Of a stretch of DNA of 64,000 nucleotides, positions 23,608 to 35,388 are shown piece after piece (within the stretch, counting starts at the first letter, position 1; each line of letters begins with the position of its first letter). The notes under the pieces were generated by a model. The model worked only from the letters and a program-made list of their open reading frames with translations. It made no database searches and had not been told where the DNA came from. A program made the position numbers and the translations under genes. The DNA is from Tolypeutes matacus. Lineage: Eukaryota > Chordata > Mammalia > Cingulata > Chlamyphoridae. The stretch spans positions 3,143,320 through 3,207,319 of the forward strand of contig JAKSZT010020895.1 of assembly GCA_026826555.1 (NCBI GenBank), read 5' to 3'.

Positions 23608-25430
23608 TTCTTTCTATCTTTTTCTTCTTTTTTGGAAGTTGGGTGCTAGTTATTTTATATATTTCTTTTGCATTGTTTTATATGTTATATGCTAAATTTT
23701 TTCAACATTTTTTTCTTCCTTGCTTTGTGACAAACAAACTTTCTTCAAAATTATATATTGTGGAACAGATAGTAGTATACAGCACCCATTATTTTTCTCT
23801 GTATGATATATTCTACTATCCCTTTGACAGGATATTTGATTGTCTGAACTAAAATAATAAATTAAAAATTAGAATTATCAACATTTTCCCCAAAAGCTTG
23901 TATATGTGTGTATTATATTAAAATTTGTATAATTACCACATTTGGTATGGCCCTATGTATCTATTAGAGAAACAAGATCATGTATGAAAACATAACACAG
24001 ACTATTTCATAACTTAAAATTTATGAGGATATAGATAAGCTGTCAATTTTTTTAAAGAAGAAGACAAACCATTTTATCTGAATCTTTGGTCAGAGAATTG
24101 TGAATATTGGAAGCCTCTTTCTAACATTTCCAAATATACTGTTTCTTAAGGGGATTCCTTGGGCCTTGGTACTGATGATACTCTAAATTTCTTCTTATTC
24201 CTTTTGTATATTTGATTATTTTCAAAAATCAAATCCACTTTCCTTTTATTTGTGTTTTTTTAATTGTTTTTTCCCCTTACTTTCCCTCAATTAGTGGGTA
24301 CTCTTCAGAAATCCATGTGTCATGTTCTTTGCAATTTCACGTTTTTCCTGATGTTGAGAATTTTCATTATATACTGTCTATCCACAAGTATTTTATAATA
24401 ATGAAGACAGAGACTTGAAAGGACAAATTTAGCCAGTTTCTTTTTAAATCCAACAAGCTCCAGATCCTCTGCTTAGCTATATCAGTTTCCACTTCTCCAT
24501 CTTTCTACTCTCTAAAAGTTACTGAAATATTCTGTCCACTGATGGCCTTATTCCTATTCTCTTTGTCAAGTTGTATATACTTCCCACCATTTACAAAAAC
24601 TTTACTATATTTTCAGATGAAGAAATAATCTATTGTGTATAATTCAACCTCTTTAACTAAAGGCTCCTAAATTACTATTTCTGCAGACATTCCCCCTTTT
24701 ATTTAAAGTGGGAATTGAAAAGCCAGCTGTACCCTTAAAGGTATAAGATGTGATTTCTACACATTTTTCTTGCTACCACAGACACGATAAATGCACAAAT
24801 CTACACTTCTCTTGGATGTATTAGATTGTACAGGTCTCCATCAAGTAGAGAAATGATAGTTGTGGAAATAAAGCACTGTTTATGTTATAAGGAAGATGAT
24901 ATTGGTAATCATTCCCTGAAGATAAATTTAAAGACAAGCAGAAAAAATATCTAAAGAGTTATTTCAGTATTCTAGAGTTAAACCCCTTGAAATTTGAAAT
25001 GTGTATACTTGCTTTAACAAAAAGGTATAAGTTAGCATATATGATGCCCTAAATATCATTTCTAATATTTCCTAGTGCTTTACAAAACTTTTAAATTTTT
25101 CTAAAATTACAAAAATTATAAAACTTTTCAATTCCCAGAATTCCTTACTCCTTTAAAATTAACTAATTTCTTATTTTCACTTATACAAACATAAATCTTT
25201 GACACCTGATAAAATGTAAACAAGCATATGGAACAAAATCAGAGCAAATTTTTTGGGCAGACTCATGTGGAATATTGTATTAAATTATTTATCTTAGTTT
25301 AATATGATTGAAAATAGCAAATCAATGCTAAATCTATACTCTTCGTAAGTGAACTTCCACTAACACAGTAATTATTGAAGGAACGTCTTCTAACTTTGTG
25401 TCAGCATAGAATTGAATGATATCTTTTTCA
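23608..25430. repeat. Direct duplication, copy A'
   Basis: Second copy of 18080-19880 in the same orientation. It ends near 25430, where both copies diverge after 'agaattgaatgat'. No gene is visible. Confidence 0.85.
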
Positions 25431-25603
25431 TTGAACAAATGTTTATTAAACAATTTAAATGATTGTTCTAGGATCTGAAAATGTAGTGCTGAACTTACAG
25501 GCAAAGAAAATGCTGTACAAATTACCAAAAAAAAAAATTATATTTCTTATAAGAGAAGCAAATGATATGTTTGAAAGACCTCTTCTCCATTTCTAAATAT
25601 TAT

Positions 25604-25721
25604 TATTATTATTATTATTATTATTTATTTATTTATTTTTACCGGGAGGTCCCGGGGATCGAACCCCGATCTCTCCATATGGTAGACGGACGCCGAACTT
25701 CTTGAGCCACATCCGTTTCCC
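25604..25721 (-). mobile_element. DAS-type SINE, minus strand, well conserved
   Basis: Read on the minus strand: 'gggaaacggatgtggctcaa' (box A) and 'ggttcgatccccggg' (box B), then an (AAT/AAAT)n tail. The target duplication 'tctaaatattat' is at 25592-25603 and 25722-25733. The intact box B makes it look younger than the other copies. It is tRNA-like but is a SINE, not a tRNA gene. Confidence 0.92.
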
Positions 25722-25840
25722 TCTAAATATTATAATTGTAATAAATGAGCTACAAATTACATAAAGTATAATGTACCTATTTTAAGTATACAGTGTGATG
25801 AGTTTGGTCAGATGTACATACATGAAAGGTATACATATGT

Positions 25841-25859
25841 GTGTGTGTGTGTGTGTGTA
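25841..25859. repeat. (GT)n microsatellite
   Basis: About nine GT units. Confidence 0.85.
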
Positions 25860-26359
25860 TAACCACAAGAGATGGCCTGATCCTATAATTTATGGCTGAT
25901 AGATGATAATAACATATGGATTAATCACAAAATCCATCAGGTGTATGATGAAATTTAACAAGCAATCTACTAGTTTACTTCTCTATAAATTACTGTAATG
26001 AATAGTAGATTATTTGCAGAATATACATTTTCATTACTTCATTCTTTGACTTTTCATGGAAGAAGCTTCATTGAACAGTTTAAACATATATTTCACTTGA
26101 ATATTCAAATAAGTGCTGGGATGCTTTTCCCAAGGGTAAACAAAGAAGAAAAAAATCCCTAGAGTGGAAATCACTAAAGAATGAACACCACACTTAAACT
26201 GAAACATATTTAATTAGGAGACCTTGGGAGATTTAATGAAATGGTTAAGAAAAGTAACAAAATAATCAAAAGACTCTACTTGTGCTTGTAGATTAGAAGG
26301 TTGCCAGGCACCTCATTCCCTCATAACAAGATCTAATGTTAGACAAACTGCAAAGCAAT

Positions 26360-26362
<3 letters not shown>

Positions 26363-26390
<28 letters not shown>
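26363..26390. repeat. Poly-T run (28 T)
   Basis: A pure T run, probably the poly-A tail of a minus-strand retroposon or a slipped tract. The adjoining sequence to 26870 is not a SINE I recognise. Confidence 0.85.
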
Positions 26391-27824
26391 AGCATGCACA
26401 AATTTGGTTGCAGTGCAATCAACTAACTTTAAAATCTGGAAGGAGAGAGAAGACAACAGGCAGAAACAGGAACCAAATATTGTTTATTTGTTGTTGCAAC
26501 TACCCTTTGCATCATATAAACCCGTAAAAAGACCCAGTCTTCAAACAGAGAAGTTTAATGAATTTCTAAATGATGAACGTGGCCTAGTAGGGGAGTGTGA
26601 AAACTTTATGGGTCCCAGAAAGAAGCTGATTTGGACTCTTCCACATGTTTCCGCCTGGAAGCCCACCAGTTTCTCAGAGACAGTCCGGAAGAATCCTGAG
26701 CAAACATCCCCCCTGGTGCTGGCTGGGGGATGTAACAGCATCCCCTTTGACACTCAGCTCAGACCCTTTCCCCTAAGACCTCTATGGAATAAAACTAAAC
26801 ATTCAAGGAAGGACCACAACAATGTAGTAGAGGGCAGCTGCAGTGGGAATGGAAGTGCAATCACCTCTTAAGTTATGTCCCGACCCAAATCCCATACCAA
26901 TATTGTGGAACAAAAGCCTCAGACATAAGGGAGAAGAACCATGAAATTGTAGCCTAAGGGCACTGGTGGAAATCATGCAGTTGTAGGAGAGGAACAGGAT
27001 GGAGAAACTGCACCCCTGAGAAGGGGCAGGAACACTTGTGAGGCCACAAGCCAGAGACCCAAGTTCATATGACCTGCCTAAGACCAGCTTAATTAGAAGA
27101 TCCGTAAATGACTCCTTCTCCTGCATCTCCCATACCATACCAAGCTAACAAGTGTGGAGTATATGCAACAGTGGAATATACAGCACAGCCGCAAAGGACA
27201 GATTCTCTGTGGGAATGGTGTAAAGACAAGTGGCAAAGACAGTAGGAAAACCCAAGTCAAGAGGGGATAGATGTTCAGAATAAATAACTAGTATCCCACA
27301 AAATAAACACAAGTATCTCTAAAGAAATCAGAATTCTGTGATGACTGAGAATAACTATAGAAACAACAACCATCAAGCATAGTTCAACTCTTGCCTAGAT
27401 TAGTGCAAATATCCACACTAAAGTCTTTCCAGTAGGAAAGATGTGTTCAATTCCAAGCATAATTATAATAATAAAATTGCATCAGTGTCAAGAGTCTAAA
27501 ACAATATGAAAATTTTCAACAAAAACAATGACGTATGCAAAAAGGGAAAATATACCAGCACTAATGTGCAAAGCAAATATGAATGGAATCTGACAGTAAA
27601 TTCAAATAACCAGGATTAAGATGTAAAAGACTTATGAAAGAGGTAGATCTAATACACAGTTTTATAGGTAATTTCTGTAAAGAGATGGATACTATAAGAA
27701 AGACTAAAATTAGAATGCTAGAAATAATAAAAAAAAAGTACCCAATAACAGGGATGAGTAGTGCTTTCTACAGTGGGCAGGATGGCAGCATGGAATAGAG
27801 ACCTAAGGAGGAAAGTGGACAGAA
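26391..27824 (+). mobile_element. Probable old L1 fragment (5' UTR/ORF1 side)
   Basis: The style of 27300-27740 (long A-rich stretch with 'gggaaaatataccag', 'gacttatgaaag', 'gagatgga...ataagaaag' and 'agaatgctagaaataat') resembles the ORF1-proximal part of old mammalian L1. The portion 26404-26871 has an open frame of 155 codons without any domain I recognise, in a segment that may be the element's 5' UTR. The assignment is tentative. Confidence 0.4.
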
Positions 27825-27955
27825 AACCTAATAAGCCTGGTTAGGGAAATTGAAGCACTGGCCTGCTGACTGACTAACATCAAACTTCTGACTCACACAA
27901 GCAACTTAGGAAGGGACAGCTTACAAGCATACACCCTGCAGCTCACCTAAGACAT
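27825..27955 (+). mobile_element. LTR-like fragment
   Basis: The blocks 'aagcctggt', 'cacaagcaa', 'aagcatacaccctgcagctc' and the spacing between them match the left part of the LTR-like element at 32497. Only about 130 bp are present. Confidence 0.45.
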
Positions 27956-28278
27956 TGGACACATAGGACTTTGGAATTGTTCTGCATGACCTTGCAAAGA
28001 TGGATACCGGTCATTTCAAATTTTGTCAAAACCTATAAAAGTGCATGCTGCAAAATGTAAACAATAATTTAAACCAATGACCATGGTTAGCAGCAATGCT
28101 TCAATATTTGTACATCAGTTGTAACAAATATACCATATATATGTAAAATGTTATAAGTAAGGAAGAAGGGGAGAAGGGGAGGGGATTGGGTATATGGGAA
28201 TTCCCTATATTTTCTATGTGACTTTTCTGTAACCTAAATCTTCTTTGAAGATAAAGCAAAAAAAAAAAAAAAAAAAAG
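27956..28278 (+). mobile_element. L1 3' end with poly-A
   Basis: Shares with 29840-30100 and 59640-59800 the blocks 'ttttgtcaaaacctat', 'atggttagcagcaatgcttc', 'tatgggaattccctat' and 'tttctgtaa', followed by A20 at about 28258-28278. The same 3' end appears three times here, so it marks a recent L1 lineage of this genome. Confidence 0.75.
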
Positions 28279-28349
28279 ACACTGGGAGAACATATGGAAG
28301 AAATTGTCAATGTACATAAAATATAACAGATCTTACAGTGATGAAAGAA

Positions 28350-30107
28350 CCATTAGAAAAAATTTTTATTGTTCTTTATTTTTACCTATATTTTAATTAT
28401 TTTATGTTTTTTATTTTTGTATTTTACTTGTTCTTTTTATTAATATTTTATTTTCCTAAATTTTTGTTTATTTTTGGGGTCTTTGCTTTTGGGGTGGTTT
28501 TGGATTGCAGAAGGGTCACAAGTGTGGTAGGCAAGAATCACTGATGTGGGGTATCAGTGATAGGGGGATATGTGGGAAAAGGTGCACCTGGAGCATGCCT
28601 TCATGGCATATGAATATATTCAGTATCCCTGGGGAATTGTCTCTGTGGGTGGAGAACCACACAATAACCAAAAAATATTGAATTCCCATTCTGGGAAATC
28701 CTGCTACATTCTCTAATACAGCAGCAAAATTTCCCCAAGCACATTTGCAGTGCCTAGCAAAGGAGAACAGACCTTTACACCAGGCCCTTGATATTGATAG
28801 TTGTACTTATGAACCTTTTCTCAAGAAATTGAAATTTAGCCTTTTATTATATATTGCCTAAGAGTTACCACCTTAAAGCCTCCTTGTTTCTCAAATGTGG
28901 CCTTTCTCTAAGCCAAACTCAGCATATAAATACACTACTTTCACCCTGCATAGGACTTGACTCCTGGGGATAAGCTTCCTTGGCACCGAGGGATTACTAC
29001 CAAGCACCATCTTGCAATGCAACTGGAAAAAGACCTTGACCAAAAGGGGAAAGTGTAAATACAAATGAGTTTTTATGGCTAAGATATTTCAAAGTGTGTA
29101 GAGAAGTCATTCCAGAGGTAATGCTTATACACGTCTCAGTAGGATCTCATTGACTGGCACAGTAGACAGTGTTTCAAACAGTGGGTCTCCTGAGAGCTCT
29201 AGAGACATCTAGACATTATAGGCCAGGCAGGCAATCTGAGGAATGTCACCCTGTCAGTGGGCCTTACTTTGTAATATGTACTCCCTAATGTAACAGAGTT
29301 AGACACATTTATAATTTCCCTACACATGACTGTTCTGCCCCATTTTATTTGAACCTATAATTAGCATTCTTGTTAAATATATGTCCCAGAGACTTAAATC
29401 TTCAGTCTGTTCATATGTCGGTTGAGACCTGAATCTCAGCAAGAGTTGCAACACCTACTCTCAGATTCCTTGGACTCTCTCAGGACAACTAACAAAAGGA
29501 TGATAATGGACAATGCCATCCCCCAAATCAGAGAGTATATACAACTGCAAGCAAAATTGTTCCATCCATCTGCCCCATGAGATTTAAGCCCCCTCTCATT
29601 GAGAAACAGAATGAGCATCACCATCCCCAACTCCTCAAGACTGAGTAATGAACAAATATAAGGGGGAATGCAACTACAGACTTCAATAGACTTATGATTA
29701 TCTATGAACAACCATAAAAGGTGAACACAACTATTCACTAAAGTGGATTTATTATTAGTCTAGCAATGGAAGAACATGTGTCATTGATGTTAAAGCAGTG
29801 GCCACCAGAGGTTCTGATGGGATGAAGAAGGAAGAATAGGAGTAACCTGGGGTACTTTGATGACATCGGAATTATTGTGCATGACATTATAATGATGGAT
29901 ATAGGCCATTATACATTTTGTCAAAACCTACACAAGTGTGTGGTACAAAGTGTAAACTATAATGTAAACTATAGTCCATGTTTAGTAGCAATGCTTCAAT
30001 ATGTGATCATAAATTAAACCAAATGTACTAATAAAATACATTGTTAATAAAGGAAAGTGTGGGAGGGGTAGGAGGAGAGCATATGGGAATCCCATATATA
30101 TGTATAT
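28350..30107 (+). mobile_element. L1 3' UTR, about 1.75 kb
   Basis: A long non-coding repeat with T-rich start, then blocks shared with 42520-43545 (plus) and 19885-20660 (minus): 'aaactcagcatat', 'aatgcaactggaaaaagacc', 'agagttgcaacacctact' and 'gcagtggccac'. Near 29840 it runs into the L1 3'-end motif seen at 27956 ('gtgcatgacattata...cattttgtcaaaacctac'), which ties the family to L1. The tail has been overrun by two SINEs. Confidence 0.65.
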
Positions 30108-30190
30108 TGAGGTACTGGGGGTTGAGAATTGAACCCAGGACCTCATATATGGGAAGCCAGCACTCAACCACTGAGCCACATCAGCTTCCC
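30108..30190 (-). mobile_element. DAS-type SINE, short copy
   Basis: Minus strand starts 'gggaagctgatgtggctca' and carries 'gggttcaattctcaac'. The copy is short and its tail merges with the L1 end. Confidence 0.8.
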
Positions 30191-30197
30191 TGAATTG

Positions 30198-30335
30198 TTT
30201 TTTTTTTTCATTTGTTTTGTTTGTTGTTGTTTTGTTTTTCTGTTTGTTTTTTTCAGGGGGCACTGGGAACCAAACCCAGGATTTCCCATGGAGGAGGTGG
30301 GCACTCAATCACATGATCCACATCCACTCCCTTCC
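30198..30335 (-). mobile_element. DAS-type SINE with T-rich (reverse A-rich) tail
   Basis: Minus strand reads 'gggagtggatgtggatcatg', then 'ggtttggttcccagtgcccc' and a tail of A/C-rich sequence (30198-30253 on the plus strand, T/G-rich). It lies head to tail with the previous SINE. Confidence 0.8.
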
Positions 30336-30344
30336 CTATATTTT

Positions 30345-30780
30345 TAAAAAATTTGTTGAACTATATCACTCATACATAAAAAATAAGCATATAGTAATAG
30401 TTGTGAACTTACCAAACAAACATACAAAACATCATACAGTGCTCTCATCCCCCACCCTACCATCAATACCTTGAATTGTGTTGAAACATTTTTTAACTAA
30501 TGATGAAAGAGCATCCTCAAAATATTACAACTAACCACAATATTTTCACCCAACCCATCTTATTATTACTACTATGAATTTTATATCATTTATACATGAA
30601 CATACATAAACAGTAAGTAAATAGTACAAGTTGTGAACTTATTAAACTAATGTGCATAACATCATCATACAGGGGTCCTATACATCAACCCACCATCAAG
30701 ACATTGCATTGTTGTGAGATATTTGTTACAAATCATGAAAGAATATCATAAAAATCATACTACTAACTATAGTCCATATC
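30345..30780 (-). mobile_element. L1-derived segment with internal ~245-bp duplication
   Basis: 30350-30560 and 30595-30780 share 'gttgtgaactta', 'cataacatcatcatacag', 'catcaa...ccttg/gacattg', and 'atgaaagaatatcat'. It lies downstream of the minus-strand L1 ORF1 piece, so I read it as part of the same internally deleted L1. Confidence 0.5.
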
Positions 30781-30984
30781 TTATATTTGGTGTATTTTTC
30801 CCCCAATTTTTCTGTGTATGCTTTCAAATTCTTCTTTCTGCTCATCCAATGTCTTCTTAATATTCTTAATCTCTTTAGACATCTCATTGAATTTATTAAG
30901 GAGATTTGTTTGCACATCAATAATTAGTTGTCTCAACTTCTTTATGTCATCTGGAGGCTTATCCTGTTCCTTTAACTGGGCCAT
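30781..30984 (-). pseudogene. L1 ORF1p fragment (coiled coil)
   Basis: ORF1p is the RNA-binding trimeric chaperone of LINE-1. The 67-codon frame has a heptad-like, Lys/Glu-rich run (LNKFNEMSKEIKNIKKTLDE) with Leu/Ile at regular spacing, matching the coiled coil. The RRM and C-terminal domains are missing. A 5' UTR precedes it on the same strand. Confidence 0.6.
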
Positions 30985-32405
30985 ATCTTTCCATTTCTTG
31001 GTAAGGATTGTAGTTTTTGTTGGTGTCTTGGCCTCTGGCTTACTAGATATATTTATTCTGGGTGCAGTTTCTCCCTTTAGTTTAGGGCATTCTTGCCCTT
31101 TTTCCCTCCTAATTGTGTAATAGGAGCTGAGGATATTGTTGGTGCTATGAGCTATGGAGTCTCAAGCTGCCCACATTGTCCCAGGGACTGAAGAAGCTTC
31201 TCCAACCTTTTTTCTTTGCCAGGGTTAGGGTCAGAGACACAGCATGTACAGGCCTAGACTGTGGTTGTCCAGAGAGACTGATGAAGCTTCATACCCCTTG
31301 CTCCCCTCCCTGGGGCAGGGATGGAGCTGCAGGTATGGGCAGAAATCTATGCTGTGCAGGTCCAAAATACCACAGTTTCCCTGGTAGACTTCCAATTCTT
31401 CAATCTGCGCCAGCTAAATGTACCCGAAGTAACCTGGCTAGGCTGCTGCAGGTCCCACTAGTTTCCTCCCTCCCAGAGGTGGGGCTGAAACCTGGACTAG
31501 GACAGCAGTATGATCTGGGTGAAAGAAGCTTGTCACTGTGATTTTCAATTAGCTTGGCTTCCCCTCGTGGGGGCAGAGTCAAAATGGTGGCTACTGGCTT
31601 CTTTCTGACTTGGACAGGTTCAAACTTTAGCTGTTTTTAGGGTTTTACTTTAACCAGCCAAATTTACTAATCAGTAGCTGAAGTAGGTGGCCAACTGTCT
31701 CTTCCTCCCCTGTTTTTGGGAAATGGAGCTTCCAACTCTAGCCACAGAATAGCTCCTGAGGTTGCTTGCACCACCAGAGTAGGATGATCACCAGCGTTGA
31801 TGCCATTGCCTGTAATTTCTCAGAGAGGCTGGCACCGGTCCCCTAGCTTCCTCCCTGCTGGAGGAGGGACTGAGGCTGAAGCTAGAGCTACAATCTGATC
31901 TGGATAGAAGGAAGTTGGTCCCTACCAGCACTGTGATTTTCAGTCCACCCCGTTTCCCCTCATGCTGGGATGATGTTAAAATGGTGGCTACTGGCCTCTT
32001 TCTGACTTGGACAGTTTCAAACTTTAGGTGTTCTTAGGATCATACCTTAGCCTGATGAATTTACTAATCAGTAGCTGAAGTTTGTGCCCAACCATCTCTT
32101 CCTCTGCCACTTTTTGGAAATGAATCTTCCAATTCCAGCCATGGAATAGCTCCTGAGGCAGCTTTTACTGGCAGTGGAGGATGGTTAATGGCCTCCTCCA
32201 TGTTGAGTGCTCTACTTAGAAATCGTCTCTGTAGATGGGCAGTCTCGTCCTTCCATTCTTTCAAGGATGTTGCAGGATGCTCTTCTGGTCCCCAGGAGCC
32301 CCCAAAGAGATGCTTTAGATTGCTCTTGGTTATTACTAACTGCTCTGTAGCATGAGCTGACTCTAGGAGCTCCTTACTCTGCCACCATCTTGCTGGTTGT
32401 CCTAC
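30985..32405 (-). mobile_element. L1 5' UTR with tandem monomers
   Basis: On the minus strand the element begins near 32405 with 'caagatggtggcagagtaag', a typical L1 5' start. A ~397-bp unit occurs at about 31840-32180 and again at 31441-31770: both hold 'tttactaatcagtagctgaa', 'ggtggctactggc' and 'aatagctcctgagg'. The position of the copies makes them promoter monomers by analogy with rodent L1. It leads into the ORF1 fragment at 30984. Confidence 0.65.
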
Positions 32406-32496
32406 CTCCCCTATATTTTTTATGTAATATTTATGTAGTCTAAAGTTTCTTTAAAAATAAAAAATTAACTCCAAAATAGAAAGAACAATCTTATAA

Positions 32497-33065
32497 GCCT
32501 GGTAAGCCTGCTGAATTGCACAAGCAAATTAAGAAGGTACAACTTATAGCACACACCCTGCAGTTTGCAGCACATATACCCAGCGGCTGCATTATCAGAA
32601 GGCAGGCAGCAACATCATTATGTGGCAGGAAAGAAAGGGGCAGGAGGGGCACTACCACCACCCACCACCCATTTTCAGGTTACCTCGTGGTTTGCGGACA
32701 GTATCCAGATACCATTCACTACCAGTCAGCACACCTTACAGAGCTTGTGGGCAGCAGCCTGAAATCCAGTCACCATTGGGCAGCAACCACAAATTCCCTA
32801 AGAGAACCAATTCACCCAATGTAGTTCCCCTGTTTTTTTCTCAAATATGCCAACCAGTGCAGGCCCTAGTGTCCTGTACACCCATAAAATAGAGGACCCC
32901 AGGGAAGAATTTCTCATTTCTCTCCCTTGAAAATAGCTGCCCTCATGTCTGGGAGTTGTATTTCTATTCTCTTTTTCTAGCCCCAAGTAAATTCTCTGCT
33001 TTCCTCATCGATTTGTGGCTTGTCCTTGAATTCTTTCTTGTGACAACACTAAGAACCTAGACACT
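32497..33065 (+). mobile_element. ERV1-type LTR-like element
   Basis: The 3' part has LTR style: 'cccataaaatagaggacccc', then 'attctctgctttcctc', 'gtggcttgtccttgaattc' and 'cttgtgacaacactaagaac'. The left blocks recur at 27825-27955. The ends are not certain, and no target duplication or internal region was found. Confidence 0.6.
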
Positions 33066-33439
33066 TGGACACCATCTCTGATAATAACAGTGCCCATTCA
33101 TAGACTAAGCATAACCAAGAAAGAACCAGTGAGCTTGAGGCTAGGTCATTAGATGTCTCCAATTCTAAACCAATATTACATAGCTTATTCTCGCTTTCAC
33201 CACTTTTCTATCTCTAACCTCCATTACCAGTAGTGAGGAACTGGCTCCCACCATCCAATATCCTCTTTATTTTTTTTCAATTCCAGTGTACATATAGAGT
33301 AGTTTTAGAATTGCTAACCTATAATCTCGTTGAAACCGAATTTACCACCTTGAGTACAGTTCTTATGCAATGTTTTTTTTATCCTTATTCTTATAATCTA
33401 CAATCATCTCTAAATTCACTTAGGTCAGCAACAGTTTTT

Positions 33440-34312
33440 ATCCACCCTTTTCAGTTAGGTAATACCATATAATTGTAATACAATTAGATTATTTTGTAAC
33501 GGTCTAAATTCCATTCTGAGTTCCCTTTTCTTAGAAATGATTTTAAAAATTTGCAAATATTAAAGTTCATTCTATATTGTAATGATCTATGAATTCTGAC
33601 AAATTTATAATCACATATATCCACCTCTACAGCATCAGACAGAAGAGTTATACTAAACACAAACTCAAGTTTTCACCTATTCAATTACCAAACTACTGAG
33701 ACTCACTGATCTGTTTAATGTCTTCACAATTTTGCATGTTCCAGGTAGCTAGGGTAGGTAAGCTTTTCAGTCTGTCTTCTTTACTTAGAAATATGCATTT
33801 AAAATTCTTCTATATTGTGGATGGGTTGATGGCTTGGGAGCTTTTTTTTTTTTTTTTAACCACTGATAGTATTCCATTTTTGTTCCACAAGTTTTTTTGT
33901 TTCTGTTTTTGTTTGATTGTTTGCTTTTAATCCATTCATTTACTGAAGGACATAAGGGTTGTTTCAAGTTTTATTGCTTGTAAATAAAGCTGCTGCAAAA
34001 ATTGGCATTTGTGTTTTACTGTGGAAACAAAATAATCATGATCTTATAATTTAACATGTCAGTTAAATTATCTATAATGCATATATAGAATCATTTTGTG
34101 GAGTATAAAATTGATATTGTTGACACCTTGTATTCATTCTTCTCTGTGGAACACAGTGATTTTAAATTGAAAATATACTCTCCCTATAATTGCTAAGGTA
34201 AGTTCAGGGGAAATTGGAGGATATTTAAATCTAATGATTTTCAATTGAAATATGTATACATTTTAGTAAAATAAATATTACATTTTTGAGAAAGATAATG
34301 ATTATCACAATG
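33440..34312. repeat. Direct duplication, copy B' (left part)
   Basis: Matches 21330-22790 without the SINE and solo LTR of copy B. It stops at 'gattatcacaatg', exactly where the provirus starts, and resumes at 40852. Confidence 0.85.
34308..34312. repeat. 5' target duplication of second provirus (caatg)
   Basis: caatg here against ctatg at 40847-40851. The unoccupied paralogous site in copy B (near 22790) reads 'tatcactatgcc', so ctatg was the original and one base has changed. Confidence 0.75.
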
Positions 34313-35369
34313 TGTGGGACCCAGATGCCCACTGTAAGTCCTCAGCACGTAGCTGCCTGCATGAATTAGACATAAGTTAAAGGTTAACAGCCCTCCCCAG
34401 AAGGGATAAAATGCATAGATGGTATCATAAACTATAATCTTCCCAAAATAGGAAGCATCTCTGGTAAACATCTTTCCTATGGGTGTAGTGAAAACATCGC
34501 TAAATACCATGTGTGCTATCACAGGACCCTAACAGGAACTCTGTTCTCACATCATATGGAATGTCCTTGTTACCCTTTATATTACCCCTCATTTTCCCAT
34601 TGGAGCATGTATTAGTCAGCCAAAGGGGTGCTGATGCAATATACCAGAAATCGGTTGGTTTTTATAAAGAGTATTTATTTGAGGTAGAAGTCCACAGTTA
34701 ACAGCCCATAAAGCAAAAGTTTCTTTCCACACCAAAGTCCATTGCCATGTGTTGGACCAAAACAGCTGCCGACGTTTGCCAGGGTTCAGGCTTCTTGGGT
34801 TCTTCTCTTCCCGAGGCTGCATTTCTCTCTGGGCTTAGCTCCTCTGTTTCCTCCACAAAGTCAGCTGTAAACTATGAGGTTTCTAGGCTTTGCTTCTCTC
34901 CACAAGGTCAACTGTAGAATACCAGGCAAATGACTTGTCTTTATCCTGGAATCTTCTCTCCTTCCTCACGACCAAGCTTTCTTACTTCCCAGGGCTCCAG
35001 CTCAAGACTCCAACATCAAAACTTCTCCCTTTGTCCTTTGCCTTACCTTTTATTGATTCCTGCCCCACCAAGGGATGGGGCTCAACACCCTAGTGATGTG
35101 GCCCAGTTAATGCCCTAATCATAATTTAATCATGCCCAGATTAGCGGACCAGTTACAAGCATGATCCAGTATCTATTTTTTGGAATTCATAATTACATCA
35201 AACTTCCAAATAGCTACAGAGTGCTATCTTCATTCTCTGAACCACCACCTTCAGAGATTCTCTCCCGTCCATAAGTCCCAATAAAGCTTATGCCTTACTA
35301 AATGTCAGGTGTGTTCTTTGGTCTCTCACCCTTACCCATTTGTGCCCTTTAGGAGATGAGTTGTTAAAA
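34313..35369 (+). repeat. 5' LTR of second provirus (interrupted)
   Basis: TGTGGGACCC start; the blocks 'agctgcctgcatga', 'atggtatcataaactataat' and 'gagattctctcccgtcc' match the 3' LTR. An inserted LTR occupies 34608-35210. AATAAA lies at 35280-35285. The end reads TTAAAA where the 3' LTR reads TAACA. Confidence 0.8.
34608..35210 (-). mobile_element. MaLR-like LTR nested in the 5' LTR
   Basis: Starts 'tgtattagtcagcc', the reverse complement of an LTR 3' end, and ends with the 'atcaaacttcc' form of the family's 5' end. The 3' LTR of the host provirus lacks it, so it inserted after the provirus did. Confidence 0.8.
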
Positions 35370-35370
35370 T

Positions 35371-35388
35371 TGGCAAGCCACTAGCCAG
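35371..35388 (+). other. Candidate primer-binding site of second provirus
   Basis: TGGCAAGCCACTAGCCAG starts two bases after the LTR end, the expected place. I cannot match it to a specific tRNA with confidence. Confidence 0.35.

Noticed and set aside
25640..25718. tRNA-like sequence with good A and B boxes on the minus strand
   Set aside because: The A/AAT-rich tail and the flanking 12-bp duplication show a SINE insertion. No complete tRNA fold is expected.
26404..26871. 155-codon open frame, one of the longest outside the ERV and OR relics
   Set aside because: It has no recognisable domain, lies next to a poly-T and L1-like sequence, and no splice or promoter context is visible. Kept as part of a probable repeat.
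30818..31120. Plus-strand 100-codon hydrophobic frame
   Set aside because: It is antisense to the L1 ORF1 coiled coil; Leu/Ser/Phe-rich antisense of a Lys/Glu-rich coil is expected.
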